Below, piece after piece: positions 57,980-61,154 of a stretch of DNA of 61,154 bases. Source of the DNA: Bartonella sp. MM73XJBT.G (lineage in GTDB: Bacteria; Pseudomonadota; Alphaproteobacteria; Rhizobiales; Rhizobiaceae); the NCBI RefSeq assembly GCF_028618435.1, contig NZ_JAQISW010000012.1, positions 1 through 61,154 of the forward strand, read 5' to 3'. Within the stretch, counting starts at the first letter, position 1, and each line of letters opens with the position of its first letter. A model generated the notes under the pieces. It worked only from the letters and a program-made list of their open reading frames with translations. It searched no databases and had not been told where the DNA came from. Made by a program: the position numbers and the translations under genes.

Positions 57980-59123
57980 AATTACTTTTTTCATCTATAG
58001 CGCAGTTTTTCTTTCTGAATTTTCCTTTTTCTTTGTACTCCCTCTGCTTGGAAACTCTTCTCTCATAACTGCTGCAAATGTTGCTTTTTATCTGGCTGGA
58101 TCGGTAATCCTTGAAAGCATTCTCATGGTAACCACAACGGGTTTATTAGAAAGATTTTCGCGTAAACTCTTAATGGCTACCGCCTTTATTTTAAGGAGTA
58201 CCGCTTTTGTATGCGTTATCCTATCGCTCATGCCTTCTGCATGGTTTATCTTTTTTACCTTAATGGCTTTTTCGAAAGCAATTTCAAAGCCATTTTTGAG
58301 AGAAATTTTATCAGAACATCTCAATGGAAGTGCTCTTAAACGTGCATTAACTCTCTATTCTTTTTTTCAAAACGCTGCGGTTGTTATCGCCCCTCTTGTT
58401 GCAACAAGTGCCATAAAATATAACGCATCAGCTTTTCTAATGGTTTTTTTTGCACTCATTGGTCTGTATCTTTGTGTTCTATCTCTCAAAATTGTTTATC
58501 ACTACCCCCATAAAACATCATTTCTTGAAAAGGATAAAAAAACAAAGAAACCTTTTCTTTCTTCTTTAAAAACAATAATACATAATCGTTCTATTGCTTA
58601 TTTGCTGATCACGGCTTTGCTTTGTGCATTACTCATGGGAATTTTCATCACCACTACAACACTTCTCAGTAAATTTGATAGCAATCTCGCTCCTTATAGT
58701 GGGATTTTCTTTTCAATTGTTGGTATTAGCATTTGTATCTGGCAGGGGGTAATCAATAAACATCTTACCCTTTCCGATAAAGCAACTTTTTATCTGCTCT
58801 GCTTTATGGGAGGTTTCTCCTCATTTTTCCTCATGGGTGGTATCTTTACCGCTGTGACTGCTTTAATTGCATACAGTATCTATGAATCTGTCATGGTTCC
58901 AGAGATATACTATCAAGCAGGGAAAACAACCACATCCCTCTCTTCTAGTGTTCTTTTTAGTTATATTCTTGTTGTTTCAAATATTGGCCAAGCTATAGGC
59001 TCATGGACAAGTGGATGGATCATCAGCCATTTCAACAATCATATCGCTGTGCTTTTTGGCATGATTGTTGGTATCTGCGCCTTTGCCTCTTGCCTGTGCC
59101 TCATGCAGACTAAAAAAAAATAG
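57966..59123 (+). CDS. MFS exporter 2 of the biosynthesis island
   Basis: The 385-residue protein has about twelve membrane segments and an MFS layout, with a charged central loop (HKTSFLEKDKKTKKPFL). It starts 14 bp inside the end of the ATP-grasp gene, indicating coupled translation. It is only distantly similar to exporter 1. It probably moves the product or protects the producer. Substrate unknown. Confidence 0.85.
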   Translation: MCKNKITFFIYSAVFLSEFSFFFVLPLLGNSSLITAANVAFYLAGSVILESILMVTTTGLLERFSRKLLMATAFILRSTAFVCVILSLMPSAWFIFFTLMAFSKAISKPFLREILSEHLNGSALKRALTLYSFFQNAAVVIAPLVATSAIKYNASAFLMVFFALIGLYLCVLSLKIVYHYPHKTSFLEKDKKTKKPFLSSLKTIIHNRSIAYLLITALLCALLMGIFITTTTLLSKFDSNLAPYSGIFFSIVGISICIWQGVINKHLTLSDKATFYLLCFMGGFSSFFLMGGIFTAVTALIAYSIYESVMVPEIYYQAGKTTTSLSSSVLFSYILVVSNIGQAIGSWTSGWIISHFNNHIAVLFGMIVGICAFASCLCLMQTKKK

Positions 59124-59132
59124 GGACCTTCA

Positions 59133-60158
59133 ATGTCACATATAATTTTTGCTACTGGGGGCACAACAAGAGTGCCTAAAACACTTCGCCATAAATGGCT
59201 CAATTATGAGTTTGTAACACACTCTGCAGCAAAAAAGCTCGAAACTGTTTTTAAAAATTGCTCTGTAAGCTCCGTGGCAAATTGCCTCACAGCTGGAGGA
59301 TTATGGGGTGGATTTTTATTTGCACATGAAGTTTGTAGACTACTCAAAATAACATATTATCCATTTGCCTCTATGGTTGATCTTGAGACTTTGAGTTCCG
59401 CTATCGAAGAATTTTCTATCGATACCATCATTTGCCTGCCAAGTTTTGCGGATAAACTTATTACGATATCTCGGAAGCAAAAATTAAAATCTTTAAAAAA
59501 CCTATTCTATCTTGGAGAAGCCTTTCAACCTGAATCTGTGATAAAAATAAAAGACGTAATACCTGAATTAAATATTAAACCTCTTAGCTTTACCACCCAA
59601 GAAACTGGTCCAATAGGATTCCAGTGTTCTGAGATTGACGGTGACGTTTATCATCTTTATGATCACATTCAAGTAAAATCAAATCCTGAAAATGATGAAT
59701 TAATAGTATCTGTTTTTTATCCTGATGATGCACCATACCTTGAACACGCCACAGGTGATGTTGTCCATATTGTATATCATCAATCATGTGACTGTGGTTA
59801 CTGTGGACATAACTTACACCTGAAAGGAAGAACACCAGCCTTCTATAATATTATGGGCACTTCGATTTCTATTCACGATTTCACAAATGTCTTGAATCTT
59901 CAAGGTTGCGCTCTTTCGGCTACAGATATTCAACTCATTATCGTAAACCAATTTGAACACGGCGTTGGAGTTTTATTGTTCATTGATTCACGTTACACTC
60001 GTGAAAGAAGCGCTCTTTTATCATCGCTCTTATCATCTTATTTAATAAAAGATATTATCAATAAATCACAATTTTTCCATGTTTACTTTATGCAAAAATC
60101 TCAATTTATTCGCTCCTCAAGCTCTAAAAAAATAAAATCCTTTTTTCAAACGACTTAA
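59133..60158 (+). CDS. Compact PaaK-like adenylating enzyme (AMP-forming ligase)
   Basis: The 341-residue protein is related to the phenylacetate-CoA ligase/LuxE branch of adenylating enzymes. The nucleotide loop FATGGTTRVPK is only 6 residues from the start, so the usual N-terminal subdomain (roughly 90 residues) is absent. FTTQETGPIGF and EHATGDVVHI correspond to the later adenylation motifs. A CDCGYCGHNLHLKGR segment, with three close cysteines and a His, could hold zinc. The C-terminal part has the ferredoxin-like lid fold. It could activate an aryl or amino acid for a carrier, CoA or the ATP-grasp partner. It starts 9 bp after exporter 2 and ends the island. Confidence 0.75.
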   Translation: MSHIIFATGGTTRVPKTLRHKWLNYEFVTHSAAKKLETVFKNCSVSSVANCLTAGGLWGGFLFAHEVCRLLKITYYPFASMVDLETLSSAIEEFSIDTIICLPSFADKLITISRKQKLKSLKNLFYLGEAFQPESVIKIKDVIPELNIKPLSFTTQETGPIGFQCSEIDGDVYHLYDHIQVKSNPENDELIVSVFYPDDAPYLEHATGDVVHIVYHQSCDCGYCGHNLHLKGRTPAFYNIMGTSISIHDFTNVLNLQGCALSATDIQLIIVNQFEHGVGVLLFIDSRYTRERSALLSSLLSSYLIKDIINKSQFFHVYFMQKSQFIRSSSSKKIKSFFQTT

Positions 60159-61154
60159 TATCCTATAGTGCTTGATGGTGATTTAGTAGAAATTAAATAA
60201 GCTAAGATTGCGATTTCACACAAACGTTCTTGTGCTTCCTTGTTTTTTCCTTCATACGCGCTTAATTTTTAATGTGGTATATTCTCTTTCATTTATATCT
60301 TAGAGCTTCATGGATCAGCCATAATAGAAAATTTTCGAAAAAACGTACCACGACGACCAGCATCTGAGTGTGTTCCTTCTTGAATTCTGATAAAAAATAG
60401 TTCTATTCTTACATGACATTGCCCTTTTCTTTTTTCAGGCATTCTGCCATCACCATAATATTTCACCTCTTCTATTTTCTTCTAGGATAAATTATGTGAT
60501 CGTTTTACCCACTACAGTGTACAGAGTTTTTCTTTGTATTACGGATAAATATGGCAATGATCGCCTTGCCATAACATCTCTCTCATCATGGAGGTTTAGT
60601 TTTTTACCTATTGATAACACGCAATAATTCTATGGCATAACATTTGTAATTGAGTTGTTACACGCGTTTCTCCCTTCCGCGCTGCCATCTCCTTCTTCGG
60701 ACCTCAGTGGGCAATTTCTGCAAAAGCAACTAGTCCCCTCTAAGGGCGTAGGATAGTCAAAAAAGGATGGGGATTGTGGTCAAGGGATGGTGCGAAGATA
60801 AGGATATATATGCGGATTGTACATAGGATAATGCAAGAGATATTGTAAAAGAAGAGGAGCTGAGCTTAGGTTTAATTTTTGAGAGCCCTTTCCGCGCATA
60901 ATGACGTATCTATACGCTTTTCACCTACTCACCTTGCGTCAGAAAGAATAATGTTTGCCTACCCTATTACGCTCGATTTCGTTTCTTTCACGGCGGAGGG
61001 AAGATCTGAGCTTAGATTTAATTCCTACAAAGCCTTTATGCGCGTAAATTACATACCTATACGTTCTTCCCCTACCCTACTTAATTTTATAATAAGACAG
61101 CTCCGTATAAAAAACAGCACTATTCTTACATACCATAGACATTTTCTCTTTACA
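60159..61154. other. Right flank with no gene seen
   Basis: About 1 kb of spacer after the island. No coding frame, RNA gene or insertion sequence was recognised. The part from about 60330 to the right edge contains imperfect repeats: the TCTATTCTTACAT phrase near 60403 recurs as CACTATTCTTACATACC near 61121, and the pair at 60857 and 61003 is listed separately. Confidence 0.4.
60857..61080. repeat. Imperfect direct repeat pair
   Basis: Positions 60857-60930 and 61003-61080 are related: both begin GAnCTGAGCTTAGnTTTAAT, contain a GCGC-TAATnAC-type core, and end TATACGnTTTnCCCTAC-like. They are about 75 bp long, diverged, and 146 bp apart. The function is unknown; they may be a remnant of an intergenic or mobile repeat. 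Confidence 0.55.

Noticed and set aside
1..61154. CRISPR array, rRNA operon or insertion sequence with transposase
   Set aside because: No regularly spaced repeats, rRNA signatures or transposase frames were seen on either strand.

Overview
The window looks like chromosome of an alphaproteobacterium of the order Hyphomicrobiales, most likely a Bartonella species. This is inferred from an Omp43-type porin with a Rhizobiales-style signal peptide, AT-rich DNA with many gene-poor spacers, an expanded family of peptide-binding proteins, and the order rpmH-rnpA-yidC-engB. No database search was possible, so the genus is an inference.

Layout. Positions 1-12 kb hold four tandem OppA/DppA-type substrate-binding protein genes (the first cut by the window edge), the DNA repair genes tag and xseA, and three decaying copies of the 5' part of xseA that travelled with the oppA duplications. 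Positions 12-31 kb are mostly core genes: a TauE/SafE permease with a TIGR02186-like partner, etfB-etfA-ETF:quinone oxidoreductase (with a small tandem duplication at the etfA/ETF-QO junction), rsmI-yraN, a ProC-like reductase, an Mrp/ApbC ATPase, rpmH-rnpA-yidC-engB, a glutathione-transferase-like gene (possibly fzlA), dapB, gpmA and tRNA-Leu(CAG). Positions 32-37 kb are accessory: four small membrane/coiled-coil genes on the minus strand, then a microcin C-like locus with an mccB-like gene broken by at least four frameshifts and an intact mccC-like exporter. Positions 38-49 kb hold tRNA-Ser(GCT), the porin, an AmiD/AmpD-like amidase, a hydrolase/Bcr-type exporter operon, phage tail remnants and a large membrane/coiled-coil protein.

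The most unusual region is 49-60.2 kb. It reads as a small-molecule or peptide biosynthesis island, all on the plus strand: a 42-residue candidate precursor peptide, a strong hairpin, a JmjC-type Fe(II)/2-oxoglutarate oxygenase, an MFS exporter, a small unknown protein, a methyltransferase fused to a winged-helix and DUF2087-like tail, a broken alpha-oxoamine-synthase gene, an ATP-grasp ligase, a second MFS exporter and a compact PaaK-like adenylating enzyme. Inserted between the alpha-oxoamine synthase and the ATP-grasp is a very AT-rich segment. It encodes a likely terminal protein and the exonuclease part of a phi29-type protein-primed family B DNA polymerase. That polymerase fragment is fused in frame to the ATP-grasp enzyme.

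The accessory regions share a theme: antibiotic-like synthesis genes are decaying (mccB, the alpha-oxoamine synthase, probably the 5' end of the oxygenase) while the exporters next to them remain open. Short tandem duplications and homopolymer changes are the visible agents of decay.
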